A stretch of 64,000 bases of DNA from Glandiceps talaboti (Eukaryota; Hemichordata; Enteropneusta; Spengelidae), in the NCBI RefSeq assembly GCF_964340395.1, contig NC_135552.1, positions 10,547,194 through 10,611,193 of the forward strand. The letters run 5' to 3'. The number at the start of each line of letters is the position of its first letter. Within the stretch, counting starts at the first letter, position 1. Under the pieces are notes generated by a model. That model ran no database searches and had not been told where the DNA came from. It saw only the letters and a list, made by a program, of their open reading frames with translations. Below are positions 46,316 to 59,461 of this stretch, piece by piece. The translations under genes were made by a program, and so were the position numbers.

Positions 46316-48966
46316 TCTACAAGTTGATTAGTGTTCAGTCAGTAATTTTATCCGATATCTTCTAGCTTGACCTTGACATGTGTACAGTCAGTGATTTTAT
46401 CAGATATCTACAAGTTGACATCTACATGTCTATAGTCTGTGATTTTATCAGATATCTACAAGTTGACATCTACATGTCTATATAGTCAGTGATTTAATCA
46501 GATATCTAGAAGTTGACATCTACATGTCTATATAGTCAGTGATTTAATCAGATATCTACAAGTTGACATCTACATGTGTATAGTCAGTGATTTTATCAGA
46601 TATCTACAAGTTGACATCTACATGTCTATAGTCAGTAATTTTATCAGATATCTACAAGTTGACATCTACATGTCTATATAGTCAGTGATTTTATCAGATA
46701 TCTACAAGTTGACATCTACATGTCTATAGTCAGTGATTTTATCAGATATCTACAAGTTGACATCTACATGTCTATAGTCAGTAATTTTATCAGATATCTA
46801 CAAGTTGACATCTACATGTGTATAGTCAGTGATTTTATCAGATATCTACAAGTTGATTGACATCTACATGTCTATATAGTCAGTGATTTTATCAGATATC
46901 TACAAGTTGACATCTACATGTCTATATAGTCAGTGATTTTATCAGATATCTACAAGTTGACATCTACATGTCTATAGTCAGTAATTTTATCAGATATCTA
47001 CGAGTTGACATCTACATGTCTATAGTCAGTGATTTTATCAGATATCTACAAGTTGACATCTACATGTCTATAGTCAGTAATTTTATCAGATATCTACAAG
47101 TTGACATCTACATGTCTATATAGTCAGTGATTTTATCAGATATCTACAAGTTGACATCTACATGTCTATATAGTCAGTGATTTTATCAGATATCTACAAG
47201 TTGACATCTACATGTGTATAGTCTGATTTTATCAGATATCTACAAGTTGACATCTACATGTCTATAGTCAGTGATTTTATCAGATATCTACAAGTTGACA
47301 TCTACATGTCTATAGTCAGTAATTTTATCAGATATCTACGAGTTGACATCTACATGTCTACAGTCAGTGATTTTATCAGATATCTACAAGTTGACATCTA
47401 CATGTCTATATAGTCAGTGATTTTATCAGATATCTACAAGTTGACATCTACATGTCTATAGTCAGTGATTTTATCAGATATCTACAAGTTGACATCTACA
47501 TGTCTATATAGCCAGTGATTTTATCAGATATCTACAAGTTGACATCTACATGTCTATAGTCAGTGATTTTATCAGATATCTACAAGTTGACATCTACATG
47601 TCTATATAGTCAGTGATTTTATCAGATATCTACGAGTTGACATCTACATGTGTATAGTCAGTGATTTTATCACATATCTACAAGTTGACATCTACATGTC
47701 TATAGTCAGTGATTTTATCACATATCTACAAGTTGACATCTACATGTCTATATAGTCAGTGATTTTATCAGATATCTACAAGTTGACATCTACATGTCTA
47801 TATAGTCAGTGATTTAATCAGATATCTACAAGTTGACATCTACATGTGTATAGTCAGTGATTTTATCAGATATCTACAAGTTGACATCTACATGTCTATA
47901 GTCAGTAATTTTATCAGATATCTACAAGTTGACATCTACATGTCTATATAGTCAGTGATTTTATCAGATATCTACAAGTTGACATCTACATGTGTATAGT
48001 CAGTGATTTTATCAGATATCTACAAGTTGATTGACATCTACATGTCTATATAGTCAGTGATTTTATCAGATATCTACAAGTTGATTGACATCTACATGTC
48101 TATAGTCAGTGATTTTATCAGATATCTACAAGTTGACATCTACATGTCTATAGTCAGTGATTTTATCAGATATCTACAAGTTGACATCTACATGTCTATA
48201 TAGTCAGTGATTTTATCAGATATCTACAAGTTGACATCTACATGTCTATAGTCAGTAATTTTATCAGATATCTACGAGTTGACATCTACATGTCTATATA
48301 GTCAGTGATTTTATCAGATATCTACAAGTTGACATCTACATGTCTATAGTCAGTGATTTTATCAGATATCTACAAGTTGACATCTACATGTGTATAGTCA
48401 GTGATTTTATCAGATATCTACAAGTTGACATCTACATGTGTATAGTCAGTGATTTTATCAGATATCTACAAGTTGACATCTACATGTCTATAGTCAGTGA
48501 TTTTATCAGATATCTACAAGTTGACATCTACATGTCTATATAGTCAGTGATTTTATCAGATATCTACAAGTTGACATCTACATGTCTACCGGTATAGTCA
48601 GTGATTTTATCAGATATCTACAAGTTGACATCTACATGTCTATATAGTCAGTGATTTTATCAGATATCTAGAAGTTGACATCTACATGTCTATATAGTCA
48701 GTGATTTTATCAGATATCTACAAGTTGACATCTACATGTCTATAGTCAGTGATTTTATCAGATATCTACAAGTTGACATCTACATGTCTATAGTCAGTGA
48801 TTTTATCAGATATATCTACAAGTTGACATCTACATGTCTACCGGTATAGTCAGTGATTTAATCAGATATCTACAAGTTGACAGCTACATGTCTGTAGTCA
48901 GTGATTTTATCAGATATCTACAAGTTGACATCTACATGTCTATATAGTCAGTGATTTTATCAGCAG
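46316..48966. repeat. ~49-bp satellite array, about 54 copies
   Basis: Unit TATAGTCAGTGATTTTATCA-GATATCTACAAGTTGACATC-TACATGTC. Length variants come from TATA/TATATA and from AAGTTGA/AAGTTGATTGA. Substitution variants (GTAATTTT, GATTTAATC, CACATATC, CTACGAG) recur in blocks. Each unit holds the palindrome AGATATCT. The array decays at 46316-46400 and stops abruptly at 48966. Confidence 0.97.
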
Positions 48967-49425
48967 CTCACAAGGTAATGCCACTATATCATAGTTCTGT
49001 CATACAGTTGATGATTTCAACTGATGCGATATAAGACACAGTTGATGTGGATAATTTGATTATCTTACTAAAACAGTCATATCTACCAAAGAATCATGAA
49101 CAAAGATCAAATAACACATATCATATTGCAATCATCTGACTGCCTCAAGGTGGCTAGCTGTATCAATTCAAGGAATTCTCCATTAACAGTCTTTCCCTCC
49201 TATTGAATGGCTTCTGTCTTGCAGGCTTGAATGTTGAATATATCATCTCAGTGTGATTAACAGTGTCTCATCACAAACAGATGATATCAATGAAATGCAA
49301 ATTGTCAGACTCTTGGTTGTCATATGAATAATAATGATATTTTCATTTATACACAGAAATATTAGATACAGTGTACTACATGTCAGTAAACAGGTTTTCA
49401 AGGTTGGAACTTCAATAATATAATA

Positions 49426-49566
49426 ATGTTCTTTGATACACAACCAAGTTACTTTTGTTTAGTGGAGAACAGTAATCGTTGTCAGTTTGTCCTGCAGAAG
49501 GTAACAGTCACATAGCCGAAATGTAGATATGAACAAAAGTATCTTGGTTGTGTATCAAAGAACATA
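49426..49566. repeat. Short foldback with ~34-bp arms
   Basis: ATGTTCTTTGATACACAACC (from 49426) and GGTTGTGTATCAAAGAACAT (to 49565) are perfect inverted arms extended inward through AAGTTACTTTTGTT and AACAAAAGTATCTT. The spacer is about 70 bp. Confidence 0.85.
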
Positions 49567-50852
49567 CATTACTATATTTAGTGTACTAAATGGTAAATGA
49601 TTATGTGTTACCACGTACGTGTAAACGTGTAAAAGGGACTCTAAGTAACTAATTGAGTCCAACCTCTGTAAACATATATTTTTAGATTTAGACAAAATAC
49701 AATATCTGAGCTTTCTACACTGTTAAAATACACAGATACAAACACAAGCACCTATATTTTCCCACACGAAAGGTAATGAAAAGAACATGAGAATGTCCAG
49801 TTTACCTGTATGCCAAAATAAAAATTACAATTAATGCCTGACATACATTGCAACTATAAGACTCAGTGTATTTTGCACTGGTTTGGCACTTCAACCAAAA
49901 AATAATTATGGGAAAACTCACCAATTTGTGCTTTAAAGTAAACCAATCCCAAAATGCTATTAAGAATTATCATAAAATTTAATCATAATTAATATGCTTT
50001 TTTTGGTATTTCAATTAAAAGTCATATTTTGTGTAGTTTTTGTGGTTTATTTTATTTTTTATATTTTTATTAAAATAACACTTTTTATTTTGTGTTCACT
50101 GAGTTAAATTCAAATCTGTTATTAAAATATAATATATGAGAAACACAAATTTTTGTAGTGCATTTTGAATTTCAACAAAAATAAACAGAAAATTCAAATA
50201 AGAATTAAGAATATTTCTAGAATCAATATACAAGTCTTTTAGTTGAAGTGTGGCTGTATAATGTACTTGATACAGCAACTGGATAACAGGCCTGCGTCAT
50301 TTGCTTGATATACTTAGTTTTAAATTCTAAACCTAACTATTTATGAAATCCGATCTAATCCACCTCTTTCCTGACATTTTAGCTCTCTCAAAGTACGTCA
50401 CACAACACAGAATGTATTATTCATCTGATCTCCTTTGCTTGCATTTCCTTGTAAATCCTTCCATGTGTGAAGGCAAAAGCTTAAAGCAAAAACACGGTAT
50501 GCTATTTCTAGATGGAAATCGTGAATATTTCATGGAACTGAAAGTCGCTGTTTTTTGTGTTAGATAAAGATGAAAGTGTCTTAATGCGCATTGGTACTGT
50601 GATATTGAGCATGTTAAAGAGACTCAAAGCCATCAGCATGTAGCATAGTACCATAGCTGACAGTCAAATAGAAGCTGTGATACAATGTAGCACGCTAACT
50701 GTGTGACATTTTGTTGCGGGATTTTAAGAAAAATATTCATCCCCCAAATAATGTTTTTACAAGCACTCATAAATCCCTTTTAAATACTGTTTTTACATGA
50801 GCTCATCAAATAACAGGCTTTATATCATGCACAAGCCAGGTTCAACAAAAAA

Positions 50853-51155
50853 CTGTGGATTATATACCCGGGTTGTTCTACATTGTACGTCACGACAACA
50901 CATCATTGGTTCTGCTGTATTCAAAATATGAGTCAAAATGCTCAAAATTACTATTTCTTTCCTTGATTTTTAAAATATTACTGGTGATGGTATTATTAAA
51001 AAATTATTCGCCAATATTTTTCTTCATAATTAGCAGGACATTATTCGTATCCTAAGGGTTGTCACTACGTGTCTTATCTCATAGTGACAAGGACCCCTTA
51101 ATAGGTCACTTAATGTATCTTCCTTGGATGAACGAAGAAAAATATTGGGAAATAA
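50853..51155. mobile_element. Dispersed repeat family F, copy 3
   Basis: GTTGTTCTAC, CACGACAACACATC, TTCAAAATATGAGTCAAAAT, CTTCATAATTAG, GTCACTACG and GAACGAAGAAAAATATTGGG follow the order seen in introns 4 and 5 of the NB-ARC gene. Confidence 0.6.
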
Positions 51156-51570
51156 TATCTAAATATTTCGTTCTAAAATACTAAAATATTACTCTGAATT
51201 GTCTTACAATATGGTGCATATTTATCTTCACACTTTCTTAACAGTGCCATCTGTTGTGTATGACACCTATTTTAGATAAAACAAAGAAATTAATAAATTT
51301 ACATTATTTTATAAATTGTCACCTCAGTCCATTATTTTTTAGTTTAGTGTGTTTTTTTGTTCTATAAATACTTGGTTTCCAGGAAGCCAAGACTAGAATT
51401 ATACCCTAGGAAATGTTAGGCTATGTATGATTAAAAAAGAACAAACAAACAAATATCTAAAATATCATTTATTTGGAAATTACAACATTTTGCAAGGTAA
51501 TGTATGGATGTTTGCAAGGGAACGAAAGTAAAGGAATTTGTTATATTATATTAAATTGGAAATACATTGT

Positions 51571-51775
51571 ATTGATGAGAAATGGGCAGTTAGTTTGGAT
51601 TTTAATTATATTTTTAAAAAAATATAATAATATCCATACATATTATAAACATTTCACTTTTTTCAATTATTGAGTTACAAACGCAAACTCGATATATATT
51701 GTTTCATTTCATTTTTTTAAGTATTTTTTTAAACATCTGAAATACCCATTTTTCATCCATATGGTTGGTCACTTT
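51571..51775. mobile_element. Family C MITE, degraded copy 3
   Basis: Left half GATGAGAAATGGGCAGTTAG-TTTGGATTTT and right end GAAATACCCATTTTTCATCC-ATATGG-TTGGTCACTT match family C ends. The centre is shortened. Confidence 0.65.
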
Positions 51776-52760
51776 GATTACTAGTTAAAACTTACATAAT
51801 GTAAAATATTTTATGAGTATAATAAAGATTAAAAGGAAATTCATAAATATGAAGAGAAAAAAAGAAAAAAGAGACCACAATATTTGTATTAATTTCAGGC
51901 ATATAACACACGCACACACTGAATTAATTCACATACATGTAATTCACATTCTGTTTCTTTGTACCAGTACATTAAATGTGGAAATTTCATAGTGATGACA
52001 AACACACCTGTTGTATTGAGTGTAAAAAAATTGCTTGAATTTCCTGACTAGTTTCACCTCAAAATATTTGTTCGTGCAAAAAAAGTATAGATATGAACCC
52101 TAACAACTTACATGTATTTCATATGAATAAGTAAACAAGAGGAAATTCATATCTATGAAGAAAAGAGAGAGACCAGATAATATTGTATTAATTTTTTGGC
52201 TTGAATTTTCAGACTAGTTTCACCTCTACATGTTTTTTTTTTCTTGGAGGAAAGTAAATTTTAAACCATAAATGTGATAAAATTCAAAAGAATGAAAATA
52301 ACAGAATACATGAAAATGCGGACTATTATAGTATATGGCTTACTCACGGTCAGTTACAGTACGTTAATCGTTAAGTAAAATTTATGTGTTTGTTAATGTA
52401 ATTTGTAAGGTTATACTCGTTCATTAAACTCCTAGCAATAAAATGCAATAAAACACAATTATTTGTCGTCATTAGTTAGGGACAACTAGTCTACATAAAA
52501 AACAAAACAAATTAAAATGTTGTAAAGTGCATGAACAAGTGTTTTTAATCATCTGTCAATTTATTCATACTTGTAGATCTCTCTAGAGATAAACAGTGCC
52601 AGAGGACCGACTTCTTAAAATGCATACTTCATTACATTCTGGTTATCTGATGACACATCAGTAACTGTATCTATTATGTCTTAAGGATGAATAAAGCTTT
52701 AGTTCCAGTATTATTATCGTTTGTGTGGAAGAATCCTACGTTCATTGAATCAGATGTGTG

Positions 52761-53503
52761 TACTACCAAACCACACTATAGAGTTTCAATTACTACCAAA
52801 CTAGAGTGACTATAGAGTTTCAGTTACTACCAAACTAGAGGGACTATAGAGTTTCAATTACTACCAAACCAGAGGGACTATAGAGTTTCAATTACTACCA
52901 AACCAGAGTGACTAGACTTTCAATTACTACCAAACTAGAGTGACTATAACATTTCAATTATGTGGTATAATGTTTTTTTTACATCTCACACAACGTTTTT
53001 ATGTTACGAATTACACGTAAAAATACAGGCACTGATAGCAAGCATGCACATGAATAATGTTTTACATTTTATTTCACTGTAAAAACAAGTATATCATTGA
53101 TTCGTTTTTGCTTTGCTGTACATTTATTTCACCGCAGGACTGTGTGTTCTTTACCCTACCACTTGCATTGTGTATTTTTAAATTTTGCATATTCTTTTTA
53201 GAGTTTCTGAACATCGCACTGTGACGTATGTGTAGTGCGTTTTCTAAGAAATTAAAATAATAATAATAATAAAAGTATTATACAATGTAAACAGTTTAAA
53301 TTTGTGTTTGAATCTTCCTTGTTTCCACCAACTGTGATTTTGATTTGTGTTCACAGTGAGATAAAATGTATCGTTTTTAATACATATATGCCTGCATGCT
53401 ATCAGTGTCTATATTTTCTTTATAATTTGTAACAAAAACGATGTGCAAGACGTAAAAACATGTTGCTTAATTGAATCTCTATAGTCACTCTGGTTTGGTA
53501 GTA
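52761..53503. mobile_element. TIR element family B copy 1, left end amplified in tandem
   Basis: Six 34-bp tandem units around TACTACCAAACTAGAGTGAC-TATAGAGTTTCAAT fill 52761-52965. The right end TTGAATCTCTATAGTCACTC-TGGTTTGGTAGTA (53471-53503) is the inverse of one unit. Interior blocks CAGGCACTGATAGCAAGCATG and TTTGTGTTCACAGTGAGATA recur in the element at 61724-62072. There is no transposase frame. Confidence 0.85.
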
Positions 53504-54104
53504 CATTGGGTCAATGTAAATTTTGAAAATTTATCACATTTTCATTTATTAAAGCATGGTCTTGGTAACACTAACATGTGTTTACTTCCTGTATCAAAAC
53601 TAAGTGCGTGCGGTACCACAATCATATCTATTTATATATTGAAAACCAAATTATGTGTAATTGATCAATCATATATTGAATGAAACAGAGAGGAAAACAT
53701 TTTCAACTTCATACACAAGTATATCACATGAAAATAGTTCAGAATTGAGAATATCTTGTAAGGACAGCCCTATATATTTCTATGTTCCTTGTATGACTTG
53801 AATTCTTCAATCAAGCAAAATAATGAAAAAAATCAATGCCCTCTATGGCAGGATTAGGAAAATATCACAAAATTACTGATTTTAAAGATGGCAACCCCAC
53901 AAATGTTTATCTGGGTGAAAATAGTTGTTCATTGCTGAAATTCTGAAAAAGAAATGGCTTACAGTTTCTGTCTGATTTTGATTGTCGATTCATAAGTCAT
54001 GTAGACTGGTTAATATGATTATGAATTGAAAATGTATACATGTACACATACAGTTTTTAATTTTTTTTTGTATTTCAAACCGACCAATCAAAATTGTTTG
54101 GTTC

Positions 54105-54440
54105 TGGTTACCTGACCACACCTAGTTTTTCACGCCAATCCTAAATGTCAAGAAAAAAATAATAAAATTGCAAAAATTGTGAAGTGTCGCAAGAAATAGT
54201 AGATGCAGAAACTGACATCAACTTAAAAAGAAAATATTAAACTGTTCTTCCAATCTGTAATGGCTGTACATCTGATGGGAAGAAACCAATAACACAGAGA
54301 CCATATGGAAAACAATAGAAAACATAACTACCTGAACTAGACACTCACATATGAAAAAAAAATTTATAAAAAAAAATTAAATAAAAAATCTACCTACCCC
54401 ACCTATTCTAAAATTGAGCGTAATCAGAACCACACAATGA
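54105..54440 (+). mobile_element. Dispersed repeat, family E copy 3
   Basis: Colinear with 37450-37850: TTACCTGACCACACCTAGTT, GAAACTGACATCAACTTAAA, ATCTGATGGGAAGAAACCAA, CCTACCCCACCTATTCTAAA, CCACACAA. Confidence 0.85.
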
Positions 54441-54615
54441 GAAACACAAATAGGACTGCCCTAAGGAAAGAATGTGATAAATCTCAGCTATCCTAAGTTT
54501 GACCAGGGTTTCAAGCAAGTAGACATTTTGATTACAATGTACAGTAACCTTTTTCCCAAAAATTTGATATTCTTATTTGCAAATGTAAATGTTGTTATAG
54601 TACTAGCATGTAACA

Positions 54616-54855
54616 CAATCTGATTAAAATCTGATGTAGATGACAGCTAATCGTTCATTGTTATTTTACCGCTACTCAGTAGTTTTGCTTGAATTGACCT
54701 CGTGATACATGTTTATGTTTTTTCGTCTTGATGGCTGCCTCTACTATCAAGACGAAAACGTAAACATATATCACGAAGGTAATATAAGCAAAAGTACTGA
54801 GGTAAGATCACAATAAACGATTAGCCGACATCTACATCAGATTTTAATCAGATTG
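54616..54855. mobile_element. Foldback element, family D copy 2
   Basis: CAATCTGATTAAAATCTGAT at the left and ATCAGATTTTAATCAGATTG at the right are perfect inverted 20-mers. Pairing continues inward (TCGTTCATTGTTATTTTACC, TTTTCGTCTTGAT with ATCAAGACGAAAA) nearly to the centre. Ends match 2311-2521. Confidence 0.9.
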
Positions 54856-55481
54856 CATGATATAGTGCTTTTGGGAACACTGGTAACAGAGGAGGGAAAT
54901 TTGTTCAAATTTGCAAAGTTTGTCATACCATGTACAATAATTATGGTGTCGAACCCTGGTAAAATACCTGGGAACTCAAGTGGATTTTAAACCCTGATTA
55001 ATAACAGAACTGTGTGTCATGAAAATTCTCTGAAGGTGTTTATATTGTGAACATACTCAATCACCTAAAATAACAATCCAATTGCTGTCAATGGTTATGC
55101 CAGCAAACAATATTACAAAGATTTACACATACAATAAATAAGTAGTTTGTTATATACAATAGCTGAATAAGATCTCATCCAAAGGTATATTGCACTATTT
55201 CAAAGCCCGATAATTCTCGTTGATAGATCGAGTGCTTTCATGTTCACGCAGTTTCAAAGAGAAGATGATTTATTGTGACATACTTGAAGAATAATTTATA
55301 GCAGGGCTGTTAAACCATGTCCGATGAGGATATTACCAAGGAAATGGATACAACGGAAGGAAAGCATGCAGTGATTTTCGAAGTACAGTTATTTTCGAAC
55401 AAGATGCTGATTATTGTCGGCATTGCTTTCATAACGTCAGATTTTGATCTGTCTGAATTAGGCATCCTCTGAGATGCTTCT

Positions 55482-55495
55482 GTTGCCATGGCAAC
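55482..55495. promoter_or_regulatory. Perfect RFX X-box palindrome
   Basis: GTTGCCATGGCAAC is the full symmetric RFX-family binding consensus, about 510 bp upstream of the ATG at 55991. The surrounding 55200-55560 region is repeat-free and compositionally mixed, as expected of a promoter or enhancer. Weaker half-sites occur at 58846-58861 (GTTTGCCATGGAAAC) and 58934 (GGTTGCCATG). Confidence 0.5.
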
Positions 55496-55990
55496 TCCTG
55501 CATATCAGATGAACTGTCATTATCATCAATGACGAGTCTAGCTTTGGAGGGCTATGACTCAAATAAATCTCTCTAAAAATCTTTTCAACAAATTTCGGTA
55601 TTATCAAAAAAAAATTTGAGGGATGCATTTTAATATATAGTTTGTTCTTTTTAGATAAGTAGAGCATATGCTTATGAGTACATGTACTATTTATACGGAC
55701 AATTTCATATTTTCTCACTTATCAGATCAAGATTTGTTGAGATAGATTAGCTGAGCTTTAATGGACAATCCCTGTAACTCTTGACAAGTAACAATTCATC
55801 ACTTTTTTTCAAGATTAGACTTAAACATTTTATGACACAAATCCTCTGATGAATCCATCATCACAAGAAAATTCCTAATTTGTAATTTAAATTCACCACA
55901 CACCCAAAGTCATTTCCATTTACTTGGACCACCTGCTGATGAAATGGAATGGACTGTTATTATGAAACAATCACTGCTTGCATTTCCAAC

Positions 55991-56128
55991 ATGGCCGACC
56001 ACAACAAGGCAGCTGAGGCTACCATAGCGACCATTTCAGAGGCTGTGTCAGTGGCAGTTATTGATGCCTTTCAGGTTCAAGTGCCCTACCCTTCTTACCA
56101 GACTAACACTACGTTTAATTACAGACAT
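55991..56128 (+). CDS. Candidate alternative first coding exon of the transporter gene
   Basis: ATG 55991 has a good initiation context (AACATGG). Forty-six open codons, MADHNKAAEATIATISEAVS, then VAVIDAFQVQVPYPSYQTNT and TFNYRH, end at CAT/GTGAGT in phase 0, the phase needed to join the 63595 exon. A shorter cassette reading (acceptor CCTTTCAG, exon 56071-56128) is out of phase by one; a 54-nt form from the alternative base is possible but less likely. An in-frame upstream ATG at 55949 also exists. The exon is richer in G and C than its surroundings. No transcript evidence is available. Confidence 0.5.
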
Positions 56129-56649
56129 GTGAGTTTGTATTTAATTGTTAATTTCAAGGTTATTTTACCATATACATGTGCGTCATCTAAGATACAAACT
56201 CATCATGACCATTGAATAAATTTGTGTAGAGTAAGAACTCTCAAGATGCCTGTGTATGTCCCTGTTTCATAATGACTTCACATTAGAATACGGTGACTCA
56301 GATTATTGTGAATGAGTCTGTGTGAGCTTGAGCTGAGGTGTATTATCAATTTTTAAGTTCATTTTCATTAACAGCAATATTTATTTAACTTAAAGTGATA
56401 CAATGATTCAATTCAGACTATATCCAGCATTCATCAAATCTAATTTGCCTGGTGTTTAGTACATTATGATGTATCAAAATTACATACTGGTTGATTATGG
56501 TGCAAAGGAAGGCAAATGATGGAATTATTTACCAACAATGATTGTATACACAATTTATTTATTTTAACACATACATAGGAAGTATCTATAAAATTGACAT
56601 TTGCTCATACATGTGCAATGTATCTATTTGACATTGTATATTTTGACAT

Positions 56650-57005
56650 TACATACATTACATACATACATACATACATGCATGCATGCATACATACATA
56701 CATACATACATACATACATACATACATACGTGTACGTAATACGTACGTACATATGTAAGTACATACATACATACATACATTCAGACAGACAGACAGACAT
56801 ACATACATACATACATACATACATACATACATACATACATACATACACACATACATCATACACACATACATACATACATACATACATACATACATACATA
56901 CATACATACATACATACATACATACATACAAAGTATCCATTTTAATGTTAAAAGTACATGACATAGTTTGACATTTGTACAAAGTAACTAGTCTGACATT
57001 TATAC

Positions 57006-57038
<33 letters not shown>

Positions 57039-57064
57039 CATACATACATACATACATACATACA
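56650..57064. repeat. (CATA)n microsatellite in three blocks
   Basis: ACAT/CATA tetramers at 56650-56760, 56768-56933 and 57007-57064, interrupted by a short CAGA run and a ~75-bp unique spacer. Long YVCM and THTYIH frames here are artefacts. Confidence 0.97.
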
Positions 57065-57079
57065 GAGTATCCATTTATA

Positions 57080-57545
57080 CCCTGTAATATTAATACATAA
57101 TACAATGTATCTATTTTCTTGATATTTGTATAATAGAACGTATCTATTTATAAGCAAAGTACATACAAAATGTGTAGTTTGATATAAATACATACAATGT
57201 ATCTATTTTTGATATTAGTACATACAAAGTATATATTCTAATATCAATACATACAAAGTATCTGTTTTAATATTAGTATATACAATGTATCTGATTTAAA
57301 ATTAGTACATGTACATACAAAGCATCTATTTTAATATTAGTACACATGATACAAAGTATCTATTTTGATACTAGTACATACAATGTATCTGTTTTAAAAT
57401 TAGTATATGTACATAAAAATTATCTTTTAATATTAGTACATACCATATATCAGTACATGTACATACAAAGTATCTATTTTAATATAATAATACATGGCTG
57501 TAATGTATCTGGTTTCATATTAGTACATACAAACTGTTGATTTTG
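57080..57545. repeat. Degenerate ~35-bp repeat downstream of the CATA array
   Basis: More than ten diverged copies of TTTTAATATTAGTACATACA-AAGTATCTA, possibly an old derivative of the adjacent microsatellite. Confidence 0.8.
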
Positions 57546-57862
57546 ACTTGTACATATATACTAATGTAATACATTATACCCAATAATTGAGAACGAAAAG
57601 TCTTAGCGCAATAGGAATGAAGATGTGTTTACAGCTAGTTTTAACATTCAAACTCTCTTTCACAATGACAGCCCATATAACTAATTAATGTACATGCAGG
57701 CTGATGAATAGATAACCCCTGAGTTTAAATCATCTTCATTAATATTTTAAATTAAAATTAAATACATTTTTTATTAGATGGGAAGGAGGTGGGAAATGAG
57801 AACTGATGAAAGTGTTTGTATTTTCTCAGCAGCTGCAAAGGAGATTATTTAAAAACATGGCG

Positions 57863-58000
57863 TGTAGGCTGAAATAAAATGAGACTTAATTGTGCTGATG
57901 AGTTTTTGCACATGTCTGCACATGTACACATGGCGTGTACAAATGTAGGCTGAAATAAAATGAGACTTAATTGTGCTGATGAGTTTTTGCACATGTATGC
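57863..58000. repeat. Two-copy direct duplication (~54 bp each)
   Basis: GTGTAGGCTGAAATAAAATG-AGACTTAATTGTGCTGATGA-GTTTTTGCACATGT at 57863 is repeated almost exactly at 57947, separated by ACATGT-rich sequence. Confidence 0.9.
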
Positions 58001-59384
58001 ATCATCTAATTTACAAAAACAGTAAACAATCAAGAAAATAATCCAGAATATCAAAATATGAATTGATAGTCATTCAGAATATACACACAGCTAAAAGTCC
58101 ACATGCCTGTTTTTGGATTAACCTGACGCATGTATGCAACAGGGCTGCCACAGCCCTGATGAAACTAGCATGCAGGCCTAACAAGATAAATTAATAGCTG
58201 TGTATATATTCTATTATTATTTTTATTATGTACATTATTCATTTTAAAATGCATTTTCAATATATTCATTTTTATGTCTTCCACTAATGACATTTAAGTG
58301 AAATTACTATTTGCATATACATTTACTTCACTTATAATATTAATCTCTTAATAATAATAATTATTATTATTATTAATAATGTGTATGCATGTACATAAAC
58401 ATGGCAAAATAACTCCAGACATATACCTTTAAACTATTATAATTTGAAAATTTAGGAAAGGCAATTTGCAAGAAAAGAAATCAGCATAATGTTGAATTAA
58501 TTATATTATAGTTATATTAAAAATTTCAGCTTTTACAAATATTAATCAAGGAATGTCTAAGAAACAAGGAAAGACATAATTGTCAGTCCAGCTATATCCA
58601 TTGTTTTACCCATATCACCAAAAGTAATTTCAAGTAAACATATACAATGTAATAACATTGCATGCAAACAGTTCCTAATGACTGACAACAAATTTGTCTT
58701 CCTGGAAATGAAGTCTAGTATCGTACAACTTTGATTAAAATTCACATCATACTAAGTCACACCTTTAATATTTCATGGTAAATTTACTGTGTTTCGTTGT
58801 TGATGTATCTGTATGCATGTCATTGAAAAATACTTCACTTCGCTAGGTTTGCCATGGAAACACTTTACATCTCAAAATATCGATGTATTAATAAACATTG
58901 ATTTCATCATGAATATTTGATCAAGTATTACTGGTTGCCATGATGTCTGTCTTTATCAAGGTTTCATTAAAGATTGTTAATATTGAACTGTACTGATAAT
59001 ATGTCTGGTGAAAGAAGTGAGCAGATGTTGGGGCTCAAAGCCCCCTCAGGGTGCAGCAACATTGGTTCATAGCAGATATAGATATCTCTCTGAATGAAAA
59101 CAGTCTGTCGGTGTTTATGCATAAATGTAGAAAGATAAGGATAATACATACATTAAAACATTGTAAACTGTTTGGTGTATCATAGTTTCAAATTAAAGTA
59201 CTTTACAAAATATAAGTGCCATGTGATATGCGCACAATGAAAATGCAAATATGTCTTTGTAATGTTTTACCTTTGTGCAAGGTTTGCAAACAAAATTACA
59301 TGTCACAAGATCACACTTCTTCTAATTCAGTTGTTTGCAATATGTGGATGTGCAAATATGAACTTAATTAGTCTGTGTTTTGCT

Positions 59385-59461
59385 TATTGCTTTTCAATAT
59401 AGTTTTAACAGTTAAATAAAATGTCCAAAAATAAACCCATTTCTCATCCATATGACCACTA
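59385..59461. mobile_element. Family C MITE, right-end fragment
   Basis: AAATGTCCAAAAATAAACCC-ATTTCTCATCCATATG-ACCACT matches the family C right terminus. The left half was not found. Confidence 0.55.

Noticed and set aside
48340-48543. ORF with repeated MCIVSDFIRYLQVDIY
   Set aside because: It is a run of 48-bp satellite units that happen to stay in frame, interrupted where 50-bp units occur.
56601-57193. ORFs of 99-166 codons rich in YVCM or THTYIH
   Set aside because: They are translations of the CATA microsatellite.
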